From contig CM069448.1 in the NCBI GenBank assembly GCA_035610835.1, positions 9,301,607 through 9,365,606 on the forward strand: DNA of 64,000 bases, given 5' to 3'. This DNA is from Ophiura sarsii (lineage: Eukaryota > Echinodermata > Ophiuroidea > Amphilepidida > Ophiuridae). Numbering within the stretch: position 1 is the first letter of the stretch; the number at the start of each line of letters is the position of its first letter. Made by a program: the position numbers and the translations under genes. The notes under the pieces were generated by a model, which was given only the letters and a program-made list of their open reading frames with translations, did not search any database and was not told the origin of the DNA. Below are positions 50,390-63,100 of this stretch, one piece after another.

Positions 50390-50785
50390 CAGCCCCAATA
50401 ACACGTGGGGGCGCTGTTGGCGGGTAAGCTAGTGAGTCTCATCGATGGACGACAACTCAACAGCGGCGTGTACATAGCTGGTAAGTAAAAGCGTTCTCCG
50501 TTTTTGTTGAATGAGCTCTGCTTGAGCCTGATGTGATGTGGGCGGCTTCGCGATCTCCCCGGCCAAACCAAGACGAGTCAGAGTCTATAATTCGGATGTT
50601 GTCCGTGGGGATGTTATGCCCGGTCCTCTTTTTTTGTATGTTCAGCGACGGCGGACACGGCGCCCGTTGGTGTTCGGCGGCTCTGATGCTAAGAGGGCGT
50701 TTGGTCTCGCCTAAGTAGGAGGCAGGGCATTGCTGACAGGCAATATGGTAGGCCTACACTGTGCCGCACTTCCTTTTTGTCTATC
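50390..50785 (-). pseudogene. Penelope-like GIY-YIG endonuclease fragment
   Basis: The minus strand reads Y-H-I-A-C-Q-Q-C, SYLGETKRPLSIRAAEH, then GHNIPTDNIRIIDSDSSWF and R-G-D-R-E-A-A-H-I, which match the C-terminal nuclease of Penelope-like elements. A frameshift moves the end into another frame (NKNGERFYLPAMYTPLLS). It is a different subfamily from the copies at 6.1 and 16.4 kb. Confidence 0.75.
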
Positions 50786-50794
50786 TTTTCTTTG

Positions 50795-51034
50795 GCCGAC
50801 ACTCAGTACAGGAACAGAGAAACGTACATTAAAGAGGGACAATTGAAGGAAGTACAGGAACAGAGAAACGTACATTAAAGAGGGATCTTTAAAGGAAGTA
50901 CAGGAACAGAGAAACGTACATTAAAGAGGGATCATTGAAGGAAGTACAGGAACAGAGAAACGTACATTAAAGAGGGATCATTGAAGGAAGTACTGGAACA
51001 GAGAAACGTACATTAAAGAGGGATCTTTAAAGGA
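50795..51034. repeat. 46-bp tandem array, left block
   Basis: About five units of 46 bases starting GGAAGTACAGGAACAGAGAA and containing ACGTACATTAAAGAGGGATC. The array resumes at 53901 after the LINE. Confidence 0.92.
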
Positions 51035-51219
51035 TCAATCTGATGCCAGCAAGGCAAAGTTTGCTGAAGCTAGACATTCCTACAACCAAGCTGAGAAGCA
51101 AGCTAGGAGATCTTACAACGCCAAATTGAGAAAAGATCTCGCAGACAAAACGCTGAGCAGCAAAAAATGGTGGAGAATCATCAACACTCTCTGGCAGAAC
51201 AGCTCGATCTGAGATCCCA

Positions 51220-53364
51220 GTGATCGATCATCAAAACGTTACCCACATCACAGCAAGGGACAAGGCAGAAGCTTTTTGTCAGACATTTGCAGAAAAATGC
51301 AGACTCCAAGGTGCTAAAGACCAGGCCCCAAATGTTCATCCTTCAACAAACAAATCTTTTGACAAGATAGTCTTCAAACCCAAGGATGTGAGAAAACTAC
51401 TAAAACACCTCAATCCATATAAAGCCACTGGACCAGACCTTATCCCAACCAAGATTCTAAAGGAATGCTGTGCTGAGCTCGCTAGCCCGCTCTGCAGGCT
51501 TTTTGACCTCTGCTTCAAGCATGGTGTGTTTCCAAACCAATGGAAGATAGCCTCGGTCACTCCAATTCACAAGAGAGGTTCCAAGGCTGACCCAACAAAG
51601 TATCGTCCCATCTCGCTGCTAAGCAACATCAGCAAGGTCATGGAAGCTGTAGTACAGAAACAACTCCAACGCTTTCTTCTAAGAAATAACCTGATTTCCA
51701 GCAGACAGTTTGGATTTAGAGCAGGCCACAGCACAGCTGATCTCCTCAACATCCTGTCACAGAAGTGGAACCACTTCCTAGACCAAAGCGATGAAGTTTG
51801 TGTCATCGCCCTTGACATCAAAGGAGCTTTCGACAAGGTATGGCATAACGGACTCTGCTCGAAACTGTTGGCTAAAGGTGTTACTGGAAGACTGCTTTCG
51901 TGGATAGACAACTATTTATCTGATAGATCCATCAACGTCGTCATGTCAGGTCAGGCATCCAACACTGCTCCAATAAATGCTTCTGTTCCACAAGGATCTA
52001 TCCTTGGCCCACTACTGTTCTCTGTTTTTATTGATGACCTTGTAGATGTTTGTGACAACGAGCTATATCTATATGCCGACGACTCAACACTCTTTGCACC
52101 CATTAGGTCATCAACCGATCCCAACACAGTAGCTGCTAGTCTCAACAGAGATCTAAGCAACATGAAAGTATGGGCTGACGAATGGAAAGTGACCTTTGAG
52201 CCTACCAAATGCAAGACCATGGTAATCTCCAGGAAAAGGTCCCCATCTGAACTTGATATCTACTTTGGAGAGTGCAAACTACCATCTACAAAAGAACTGG
52301 ATATCTTGGGCGTCACCATTTACAGCAAGCTTACCTGGTCAAAGCACATCTCAGGCATTGCAACTAAAGCTGGTCAAAAGCTTGGCGCTCTACGCAAAGT
52401 TGCAAATAAACTGGAGGCTAAAGGTAGATCTACTGTCTACAAGTCGCAAGTCCGCAGCATTATGGAGTATGCTTCACTAAGGGAGCAGTTCCATTTATAC
52501 GCGATAAATTTATCGCGACTGTATCGGGGCCTGATATGTTTTGGACCCGATGTTTTTCAAGTTGATTCGCGATAAAATAGTCATCAGGCCCCGATACGAG
52601 GCCTCTGCCATACCCTGGGGTATGTTTAGCAAATAGAGCGGGACATTGTTTAGCAAATACACGAGGATAATACAATTTACGTTAAACATCCATAATCAAT
52701 AACATTATCTCTAAAAACATGAAATGCTGAATTTGTACCGTACACTAAATAGCCCGAAGCTCTATTTACATACCGACCACTTATCTTTTGTTATATTTAA
52801 ACAAGCGGTAATACGCTATCGATAAATAATCCTTTGCTTCTCGCAACTGTTCGCGCAACTGTTCGCGATAAAAAACTCATCGGGGCCCGGAACATTCTCG
52901 CAATTTTTATCGCGTACAAATGGAACTGCTCCCTAAGCTGGGCGAATGCTTCACCCACCATCCTAAGCCAGCTTGACAACATCCAAAAGAAGGCACTTAG
53001 AATCATTGGAGTTAATGAAGCTACTGCTCGTTCACAGCTCAAAATTGACAGCCTGCTTCACAGGCGACAGGTAGCAGCGGCTACGGTCTTGTACAAGATG
53101 CATACTACCAACTGCCCACAAGATCTAGCAGGGTTACTTCCCGCACCATATGTCCAACGCCGTGCTACCCGTTCGAGCGTATCAATGCCAGTCCATGCTC
53201 TTTCTCTGCCGACAGCCAGAACTCGCTGCTTAGACAGAAGCTTCATTCACACTGCTGTTCCCTTATGGAATAGTCTTCCAGATGATATTGTTGGTAACAT
53301 TTCTGCAGCTGGAATCCAGGCTTTCAAGTGTCGTGTGCACGGTCATCTTCTCTCAAACACTTAA
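51220..53364 (+). pseudogene. LINE reverse transcriptase ORF, split by a MITE
   Basis: The frame from 51220 includes YRPISLLSN, FGFRAGHSTADLLN, LDIKGAFDKVWH, VPQGSILGPLLFS and LYADDSTLFAP (the catalytic ADD). After about position 52480 it runs into MITE sequence. The reading resumes after 52936 as LSWANASPTILSQLDNIQKK to a stop at about 53364. The endonuclease domain is missing through 5' truncation. Confidence 0.9.
52481..52933. mobile_element. Harbinger-like MITE (453 bp) with TAA TSD
   Basis: GGGAGCAGTTCCATTTATAC at the left is mirrored by the right end (GTACAAATGGAACTGCTCCC). TAA lies at 52478-52480 and 52934-52936, while copy 1 of the LINE has a single TAA at this point. A 3-bp T-W-A target and GGG-starting termini suit PIF/Harbinger. 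A perfect 18-base palindrome, CGCGATAAATTTATCGCG, lies at 52500-52517. No transposase. Confidence 0.92.
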
Positions 53365-53900
53365 CTTGTCATAGCCTTCACACTCTTTCATGACACCCTT
53401 CATTCAAGTCCTTTCAACGCACATCCGACTGATACATATAATAGCATGGTGGTCATGGGTTAAGTGTAGGTTAATGCTTGGTTGGGGAGGTGGTGGTCCT
53501 GTAAAGCATGTAGCCAGCTGGGCTGGTGATACAGTCATGCCCCCAACAGGTGACAACAGGCAGCTCCTGGTAGATTTAGTTCCCATGTTTGTTGTGTAGG
53601 TTCTCTTGATGCCCATCAGACCTCCAGATATTATTATTTTTCTATAATTTATATTTTGATGTTGTTCTCTATGTTTGGGCTTATTATTATGTCACTTTCA
53701 TTGGCATTTTTAACCTCTGCCCATTTGTGTGTCTTGTTTTATGCATATTTTCTGAGTTGCAGTGAACCAATTGATTGGCCTTTCAGAGCTCTCCTACTAG
53801 AGTTACCAGTTTGATTTTTAATCACGCTGGTCATTAACCTTGTTAATGTCTGTTGAGCTATTGTTCACATTTGCACTTTATATACCAAAAAAAGAAAAAA

Positions 53901-54090
53901 GGAAGTACAGGAACAGAGAAACGTACATTAAAGAGGGATCTTTGAAGGAAGTACTGGAACAGGGAAACGTACATTAAAGAGGGATCTTTAAAGGAAGTAC
54001 AGGAACAGAGAAACGTACATTAAATAGGGATCTTTAAAGGAAGTACTGGAACAGGGAAACGTACATTATAGAGGGATCATTGAAGGAAGT
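53901..54090. repeat. 46-bp tandem array, right block
   Basis: About four further units of the array at 50795-51034, with AGTACTGGAACAGGGAAACG variants. Confidence 0.92.
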
Positions 54091-55021
54091 ACAATGAATT
54101 TGAATGTACCACACTAGTAATTCAATTCCCTATTCGATAACATGTAAAAGGGGTAACAAAAAGTCCATTTTCTCGCTTATAAAAACGCTGGATTTTTCAA
54201 TTTGACATTTTTTTGAAAGTTTATGATATTTTTGATCATTTAATCACAAAATTTATATACGATGACCCCGAGAAATCCGAGAATTAAGCCCTTGAATTTG
54301 GAGAGCTGTTGTTTTGCCCTCAATTAACCGAAATTTCGGCCAGAATATTTACAATCAAAATGTACCTACAAAATCTAAAAAATGCATTGAAAATGTGTTT
54401 TTTGCACTGTTGTAATAGGTATGGTTCTGAAATTAGGATTCAATAAGCCTTATCGCCAATCGGGGGAAATCCATTGATTATCCATTTCTGATGCATTGTG
54501 GGATCCAGAATGGGGCAGATTTTGTCCCTTTGCAATCCCACAATGCAACAGAAAAGGATAATCAATGGCTTTTTTCGATTCGCGATAAACCTTATTACAA
54601 CTTTAATCATTTGAGAGCAATAAGTATCTTTCCTGATTACATTTAATTATTAGTGGGCCACAGTGCTGAAACCTTATATGAAAGGCTGATTTTCATAATA
54701 TTGTTTACTGGCGTGGTATCTTAAGATTTTTCTAAATTTTAAATATGATAAAATTTGATCAAAAGTGATCTCAAAATGTTTAAATTGTAAATAAACTTAA
54801 AAATTCCTATTCTACATATCTCTGTCATGTCATGGGCCGAAGTGGTCTAGGATGGTCACAAAAAAGTGAATGTGTGGTTAAACCAGGTTTACCAAGAACA
54901 TCTCTACAAAGGCTTATGCACCCTGCAAGAGCTCTTAAAGGTTCATTTTTTTGTCGCTACCCACGACTTCTCTTTGTGCACACTCAGGCCACTGGATAAC
55001 GAACCCTCTGATGTGGACCGA
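54091..55021. other. Intergenic AT-rich stretch
   Basis: No gene seen. GATTATCCATTTCTGATGCA and an inverted relative TGCAACAGAAAAGGATAATC (about 54476 and 54544) form a small inverted repeat around CACAATGC. Confidence 0.45.
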
Positions 55022-55402
55022 CTAAACAAATGCGATACAACTCATTGTAAGGAGAGATGTTACGGTTGACTCTTTTAATCTCAAGAGAATTATAAAGTCT
55101 CTTGAGAAAGTGACAAATTGTTCCTCCAGCCTGGACATGAAAAGACAGGCCCATGAAGGAGCCAATAACCTAGTACCCATCCCATAGCTGTGCCATGTAC
55201 CTGCAGGTAAGGTCCTGTCCATGAAAGTGAAATTGTTCTTGGATAGGACATGGTTCATGAGGCATTCAATGTCAGATATGGGAGGACTGGAATGACCAAT
55301 CTTGGCCAAAGCTGCACGGCTTGCTTCGATGCATTCCTGGTGAGGAATGTTAGTACTGGTGAGGAATGTTAGTACAGAGGGACTTAACATCAAATGTGCC
55401 AA
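55022..55402 (-). pseudogene. Penelope-like reverse-transcriptase fragment
   Basis: The minus strand reads STNIPHQECIEASRAALA, CLMNHVLSKNNFTFMD, then M-G-T-R-L-L-A-P-S-W-A-C-L-F-M-S-R-L-E: the RT block around T-N-I-P-H and G-x-A-M-G-T-x-x-A-P. Small indels and a 19-base tandem duplication (GTGAGGAATGTTAGTAC) have damaged it. It has the same orientation as the GIY-YIG fragment at 50.4 kb. Confidence 0.65.
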
Positions 55403-55455
55403 TAATTGCGGTGCTTGGAACTTGGTAGAAGTACCTCATTTTAACTTGTGCTTTA

Positions 55456-55928
55456 GGGTGCACACCACTATTACAGTTAAACGCCACAGCTTCCGTCGAT
55501 CGCGATCACGAAAGTAGTTCCTAAATAACGGAAAGAATGGTTAATATTGACATGATTAGTCATTCAAAATGATTGAATTTGGTCTATATTTGTTCACTGA
55601 AGTGTACCCGAGATAATTCGAATGAAAAGAGTATACATCTACTGTTTCATTTGAAAATATTGGCGGACGGATACACATTGGTCATAACGGGTTACAAGGT
55701 GTAATTTCGTGTTAAAAAATACTACTCCGTATAAAGGGGAAAATATAGAAAATGTAATCGGTCACCCCGGTCTGAGCTTTTGACAAGATAAGTAAGCTAG
55801 ATCTACATGTTCATAAATATTCCAAGATTTCATTAAATGAGTTGCAAGGTAAGTCAAGATATTGCTGTTTTCCCCAAGGCATCTTTCCCATAGAAACACA
55901 ATGTAGCGTGTAATAGTGGTATGCACCC
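55456..55928. mobile_element. Harbinger-like MITE with TTA TSD
   Basis: GGGTGCACACCACTATTACA at the left is mirrored by GTGTAATAGTGGTATGCACCC at the right (one mismatch within the arms, a shift at the inner end). TTA lies at 55453-55455 and 55929-55931. 473 bases, no ORF. Confidence 0.88.
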
Positions 55929-58900
55929 TTAAATTACATCAGAGCCTTGATGTGTGTCTGGAACCTTATATATACACCATGTCCTTCCCATTTAATACCA
56001 TTCATTGTCATCTAGAAAAAGGCTCCCATCACATCAACATCAGATCAGTAGAAAACTTACACACTTGCATTAATTTTATCTTTTTGGGGCAAAAGTGGTG
56101 GAAAGTTGAGTCAAGGTGCCCAAAGTTAAGTTGGTAGGAGCTCTTACCATTATGAAATAGCTCAGAGGGTGTAGACCACTGACTACATTTTTCATTTAAG
56201 TTTACTTGTGTGGAAGGTGTGTTTTTCTGTTTTGGGCCAGAGCCACATCCACTACGACTGGCCAGGGTCTTATGTAGTATGCCACTGCATCAGATAACAT
56301 CAAATATCGATCAGAAAAATGGTTCTAGAGAATCAATTGCAATCCACTATTATATCAAAGATGTCATCTTACATACATTATATCACCTCAAATACATTGG
56401 GTATGCTTGGTCAATCAAAGAATATGGGTCCTGGCAATTACCAATAAGCGCCTATGACCAGAATACACTCCACTCCAAACTTGAGGTAACATGAAGTATA
56501 TTCAGGGATACTATTAATTTTGGGATTGGAAACTCATATACTGTGTATATTGGTCGCGTTTTTAAGTATGGTAATGAGCTCAGGTATCATCATTTGATGT
56601 CATTAAAACAACAGGGCCACTTTACAAGAACCATGAAAATAAGGTCACAAACAACGAAGGTATGGTGTAAAGCGACAAAATGAATTCAAAATGTATAAAA
56701 CAAACAATTATACATGAATTATCATATTTCTGACTCGTAAAACCCTCCACCGCGAAAGTTTTATCATAATTTTCAAAACAGCACAATTTTTCCAACAATT
56801 ACATGTAAACTTCAATTATTTCTATACCTAAGCAGATGATAAAGAGCAAAACAGCACCGTTGAGATACGAGAGCCGTGAATTAAAAGTTCCTGGATGATA
56901 TGGTTACCGATCAGCAAATTGATTTCACCCTCTGGTATATTTCTCAACAATATATAATAACAAATTGCTATATCAATAAAAACAAGGTTTGTGATTATAA
57001 ATATCCTTACATTTATTAGTTTAAAGCAGCTGTGGTTCACAATAACTGTAACGTTGTACAGGGTGTCCCAAAAGTGTTGATATCTTTCTAAAGCTTCATA
57101 TCTCTGTTTAAATAATTTTCAGTACAAAAATGAAACCATGTTTGGGATAAAACTTGTAGAACTATTTTGATACCAAACTTGTATTCTGAGGCCCCTTTTT
57201 TTTGTTACACGAGCTCAAAGGTTTGGTAACATAAATCTATACCATACAATTGTTCATCATTCATAGTATACAAATACTACATGGTTAGAGATAAAATAGG
57301 GTTATCTATAACCTGAGGTACTGGCTACAGGTCATCACTCCCGAGGGGGAGGGGTGATAGGCGCTTAGCCAGTACTATGGAAAAATAGTGTGCCCTATTT
57401 CCCTATATAAGGCTATATTAAAAAAATCATTTGTCTCAAAGCTCCCGCGCGCGTTAGTTAATTGATGCGCGTAAGAAGAAAAAAATTATGAAAAAAACAA
57501 AAAATTCAACAACAAAAATCCCAAAATTTCACAGATTTTTCAGATTTTCATTGATCACATCATTTTAAATACAAAAGTTCACTTTTACAAGGATTTCAAT
57601 ATTTTATATTTATAAAAAGAAAAAGAAAGAAAAAGAAAAAAATCGCATTCTGCATTAGGTTTTGAAAAACTGAAGAGCTTTGAGACAAAAGATTTGTTTA
57701 ATATAGCCTAAACCATGCAGTTTTATTATACCTCACTGTGACTCTGGGGATGAGGTTGTAGGAAAACAGGTTATTTCCCATACTTAGAATTGGCCATTGA
57801 AATGGCATGATAGTTCATAAATATCTATGAGGTGTAATAAAAAGTTCTATCATTTCTAGTTATATATAGATACTTTAAATAATTCTATTTATTTACAACT
57901 TAATTTGTGTAACTCTGGTGTGTGTCCATATACCCATTGTTTAATTAAATAATGCCTCACTGGCAACTTCAATCACTAATTACCTAATGTTGGCATTAGC
58001 TCTTTTAAAAATGCTACTTTTATATACACAAATGTACAAAACATTTTCTGGCTCAGATTTTTTTCTATTTTGGTAACGTATATGAGTAATTATGAATTAC
58101 TTATTTTCATGCTACACAAGAAAATATTACACTTGATATAAAAATATTTTCTTGTAGAAGCACCCTCACAGGCCTTCAATAGTATACAAAATCAAAATGC
58201 TCAAAATTGAAGAGGGAAAATATGTGGTACGTTTGACCATATAAGTGAGAATACTTTACAAATGTTTCTGGTGAAATAGTGTACTTTAGGCCCAGCCATG
58301 CATCAAGTCTTTGACATAATAACATCATATATCCATATAATGAAGTATTTTAATCTACAGTGTTAATGCGAGTCTGTATATTTAACCTGTTTTGGCCTAT
58401 TATCAAACATTTGAAAAATGTCATTCCCTGTTTTTAGACGATCCGCTACAATATTGCACTTAATATTTGAATGTTCATGCAACTTTTCCAACAAATACAA
58501 CAGCTGATCTATAGACAATGTCACCTGTACCGTCAGAGCAGCCCAGCAAACAAAAGCTTGCCTGCCTGTATGCGCGCAAATTTGAAGGGAGTGTCCATTA
58601 TACACCAAACCAGGGCTCAAATTACAGGACGGCCATCGAAGCCATGGCTTTTCATGCCCTTTGACTTGGCCTTGGTTCCCCTCAATTTCAAAGCATTCTT
58701 TAGCATATAGTGGTCTCTGGTGCCCTTGTGCACTGGCCTTGAAATGAGTGCTTTCAAATATAATTTGAGGCCTGCACCAAACCAAAACAGCCCTCTGTAA
58801 CAATAGCAGTCAATACAACAGTATGCATGTATCCCCCCCCCCCCCCCCCCCCCCCAATGCATGGAACGGAACTGGGCATTTAACATTGTTGATCAACAAG

Positions 58901-59977
58901 AGGTGACATGGTCTATAGGTTTAAAAACATTGAAGAAGACAAGAAACATTTCAATTTTGCTTCCTCCTTACAAAAGGGACATCAACATTTTGATGTATAA
59001 TTATATTTGGTGCTTTGGTGTTTTTAATTTTTCACGAGACGATAGCAATATAGTCCTTATGGTACATCTCCGATCTGATAATCAATGGTATCAGATATGG
59101 TTTATGTCTAGTATCATTTTACCTCTAATCTGCTAACCCAGATTTACCAAGAAAAAATATAAGCAGCTTGCTTTATTGTAAAAAGTTACCCAATTGTTTC
59201 CCATACCCATTATTTTGATAAGGACTAGTGACCAAAAGTATCCAATTTACCAGAACAACTTTTCTAAAACAATATCATTGTAACCTGTTGCATTAATAAA
59301 AGGGTCAAGTTGCTGATATACATGTAACAAGCCTTTTAGGGGTATGGCGAACATAGCACACCCAAATGCACCTTCTTTGTAGTTGCCAGGTTTTCCCCTA
59401 ACCAAAGTGTGCTATCTTCTTTTGTATTTACTAAATAAAATTCTGCCCTCCTCTCCTATTGTGCTAACCATTTTTCGAAAAAGGCTTCTACAGAAAAGTC
59501 AAATTAAATGACTTACTTAATTAAAATTATATGATGCACAGCTAAAAGAAATTGATGGATAATTTCAGATAAAAAATAACAAGAAAGTTTGGTGTTGAAC
59601 TTGGAATATTATCTCCAATGAGCCCATACATTGATGAGGTATCAAATTAATAATACTTCAGATTTAGACTCTTGCCATCAACTTGACCTTTGTGATATAG
59701 TGTCACATTAAAGTACTTCAAAAGTAGCCCAGATATGCTGGTAAATAGTGGCTTGTCATGGCAACAATGTGCGAATAGACTAGAAGGTATCAACTAGACT
59801 GAACTAAGGTCAGTTAAATGGGTTTCACAAGTTGCCCAGTTAGGCTAGTTAATCATCGACACTGTGTGGCCAGTCTAGTCCGTTTCAATATCATAATATT
59901 GTTTGAGTGCCGTGACAAAATATCTGAGTTAAAAATCTTTGCGTTTTACATCATTATTGTTCGATTCTGGCATCCTC
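55929..59977. other. Intergenic region up to CHMP2A 3' end
   Basis: AT-rich, no gene recognised. A mariner-like terminus ACAGGGTGTCCCAAAAGT sits at about 57058 without a right partner. A poly-C run lies at 58832-58855. TTTATT at 59172-59177 (AATAAA on the minus strand) could end the CHMP2A mRNA. Confidence 0.5.
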
Positions 59978-60105
59978 TCATTCTCTTCTGAGATTGTCCA
60001 ACCTGGCCTGTAGGTCCGCATCTGCAGCACTGACACCCTCTGCTGCTGCTACTTTGCCGCCCTTTTCTTTTGACATGTCTAGGCTTGCCCCTGTACTGGG
60101 TAATC
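59978..60105 (-). CDS. CHMP2A: CHMP2A terminal exon
   Basis: Acceptor CATTCTCCAG. It completes a glycine codon, then LPSTGASLDMSKEKGGKVAA to the MIM1 helix and TGA. The length of the linker between helix 5 and the MIM is normal. Confidence 0.95.
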
Positions 60106-63100
60106 CTGGAGAATGAAAGACAAAATGGGGATGCTATCAGAATGAGGAATTTAGGAGTAATTCTGTTATACCCTTCACAGGGTATTCACAGTGCGTGATT
60201 TTTAAGAACGACGCATACTACTAATGTAGGGTGTGGAGGGTATTACAGAATTATGCCGGAATTTATATGCCGTCTAACTAAAATGTAACATTAAAAATAA
60301 CACATCATCATACGCATATTGATTATCTGCATAAGCCCACACAAAAATCCAGTTCATACTGTCTCTTTAATAATCTCATTCTTTCAATGTATCTATGTGG
60401 TATTCCATTTACTTGTTGTGTGTATCAAGATAAAGAAGCCAAAAATTGAATCATTAATTAAAGGAAAACTTAATAAGGATAAGGAAATTCTCTTTACAAT
60501 GACACCCTGAATGAATAAGAACGCATTGTTGGGCAGTAAGTGAAATTTCGTGACAAGTTAGCAACGCCATCCAATCAACCATTCTTTTTACAAAAATCTG
60601 ATTTTTGACCATGGGAATGTGATTCTATATAAGGCTTTCTGGAGAGTTACACCGAATTTGAATGTGGATATGCCAGCGCAACAGCATATCCTGTTCTTTC
60701 TTACGACATGTCACACTCGATCTAAAACATTGCCATTTTCCTTTCATTGATGATTCAATTTTGGGTTTCCGGTATTCTCATACACACTGTACAGCAAAGC
60801 TGCTTGCCAAAACCAAAACCACTGTGGGAAAATGTTCCAATTTCACCTGATGAAACATCAAGCATCTATTGAGTCTTGGTCACTTTTATCGAGCCAAAAA
60901 AGCTAACCAATACATTTTTCAGCATATGAATTTGATATCAACAACTCAGTGTATGCTCTTTGATGTCATTTGAAAAGATATACATTGCTGCTCTGTAAAT
61001 ATATTAAGACTTGATAGATGCTCCATAATTGAAAATGATAGAGCATTGGATGTGCGTATAAGAAGGGTTTATGAATACAGACAAAATATTGTCATATATG
61101 GGCCCAACGTAGGCTATATAATAGATCAATTACACTTGATAACGCTTACAAATTATCAAAATATATTTGGACTAACCTGAGATTTCATCACCAATTGATA
61201 GACCTAATTCACTTAAAACTTGAGAAACAACGGCATCACTTAAACAAAAACACAAAAAGAATTAGCATTATTAGTATTAGTTGTTACATAAATAAAAAGA
61301 ACTCAACCAGCTTGATCTTGTTGGCTGGGCAGACCTGGTGAAATTCTGTTTCTATTGGTTGCCATTATGCCCTTCTAACTGGTCCCTTTCGAATTGTTGA
61401 AGATTTGAGTGTATAACTGTATAGGATCCAAATAATCAATACACAACATAAGGGTATGCCCTCATATGGAATAATACAGGGTGCAAAAGCCACAAGGATT
61501 TTCTTTTGTTTAATGTTTTTGAATATTTGTTCAAAATTATGTAAAAAAACCCTGCTTTTTGCACAATATTTAAAATTTGGACCAATTTTTATTTATAATA
61601 ATTCGGAGCTCACAACTTCCGATGCGGTCAATTTACACAGGAAGGTGGACTCTCCACTCGCGCTGCTCACTCCACTTTATTATGGTCCCACTTTGGACAC
61701 CTAACTTTCAAATCTGGCTAAGGCCCTGTCTCTGTGAACTTGGCCAAAATTACTTCTATAACATGAAACCAAATTTGGTACTGTTCTACTTTTTGGTGAA
61801 ACAGCCTTTTGAATATTGGCCAAAAATAGGTATTTTCAGCCAAAAGTTGCCAATTTTGGAAGAATATGCTAATAAAGGAAATCAATCAAAATTGACTCCA
61901 CATAATACAATTTCATCTCTGAAAGTGTCCCTGTTTTTGGACCACTCATTGTCGAGAGCCAGCGTTAGTGTAGGGTAAAGATCATACGTCATAAAGCGTA
62001 TGAATGAAGTTTTTACACAAGACTACCTTTGTGTCAGCTTACATGAGGGTACATGTAGAACCCCACTTGTTATAAGATTGGGACTTTGGTTAATTGTATT
62101 CAATTCATATAATCTTTAAAGGCGTGTTATGCAATCTTTTTCATGGAACACCCTTTGATTTCTTCCTCTAAATCAAGCGTGTGCAACCTGCGGCCCGCGA
62201 AGCAATCCCAAAATTCCCTTTGATGCGGCCCGTTTTAATCGGAACTACCTAGGTTACACAAATGGCGGATTTATTTAGTGGTGTGCACCCTTATAATTAG
62301 TAGGGTGATGCGCTGCATTTAGTAAATATAACTCGAGGCGTGATTGCGTGTTAAAATCCCTGGTTAAAATGGCGCTTGCAGCAGCAACAGCGAGTAAAAA
62401 GAGCAAATTACACGAAGAGAAGTGGGTATTCAATGAGCAATGGACTGAGGATTATTTCTTCATTGAACATAACAGTGCGTCTCTATGCCTCATTCGTATG
62501 GAGTCTACTCATTTTTCTTCCTAAGCTTTCCCTCCCCCTATTATCCCTCCTCCGGACATGTTTTAGAATGTTTAACAATCGCTGCGGCCTGTGAATGGAT
62601 CTGAAAATGACAATGAGGCCTGGGTGACTGATAGAAAAGGTTGCACATGCTTGCTCTAAATGCAAGTGTGTTTAGTGTTGTCATAATATTTACAAACATT
62701 AAACTAAAACAACTTTTTAGTAACAGAGCGATATGTTTGCTAAATTACTTTAAAGTAAGTTGACAGTTTATTTTCTCAGTGGTTTTCTCGTTCATATATA
62801 TAGAATTCCATGGTTCCATCATTTACAGTGTTTCAGGCTACGATCACAACTGAATATCACTGAATTCAATTAGGGAATGGAACGCTCAGCTTATGATGAA
62901 AATCGAAAGTAAGAAAAAGGTTGTTCCCAAAATTGAAAGCAGATTTCCTTTATGATTTAGTAAAGTCCTATGATGGTTTTACGGAGAATACGGTCAAGAT
63001 AGATTTATGAGTCCAGGAGAGTCTTTCCTACAACTACTTATTATCAGAGAGATAAAATAAGGGTAAAAATTTGAAAGAGATGACATAATATTACTTCAAG

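Larger units (their letters stand above)
51035..53897 (+). mobile_element. CR1/Jockey-like LINE copy 2, 5'-truncated, in tandem array
   Basis: Contains the same RT and C-terminal region as copy 1 but less decayed, with a 3' UTR ending in an A-rich tail at about 53886-53897. AAAGGA repeats at 51029-51034 and 53898-53903 are a plausible target duplication. The 5' end is cut inside the pre-RT region. A MITE interrupts it at 52481. Confidence 0.9.

Noticed and set aside
57058..57200. Complete mariner element
   Set aside because: Only one terminus (ACAGGGTGTCCCAAAAGT) seen; the inverted partner is absent from the window.
58363..58886. Overlapping minus-strand ORFs upstream of the poly-C tract
   Set aside because: No recognisable domain, partly made of poly-Gly from the C-run; no splice logic.
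61456..61978. Plus-strand ORFs in the CHMP2A intron
   Set aside because: AT-rich random-looking peptide without family motifs.
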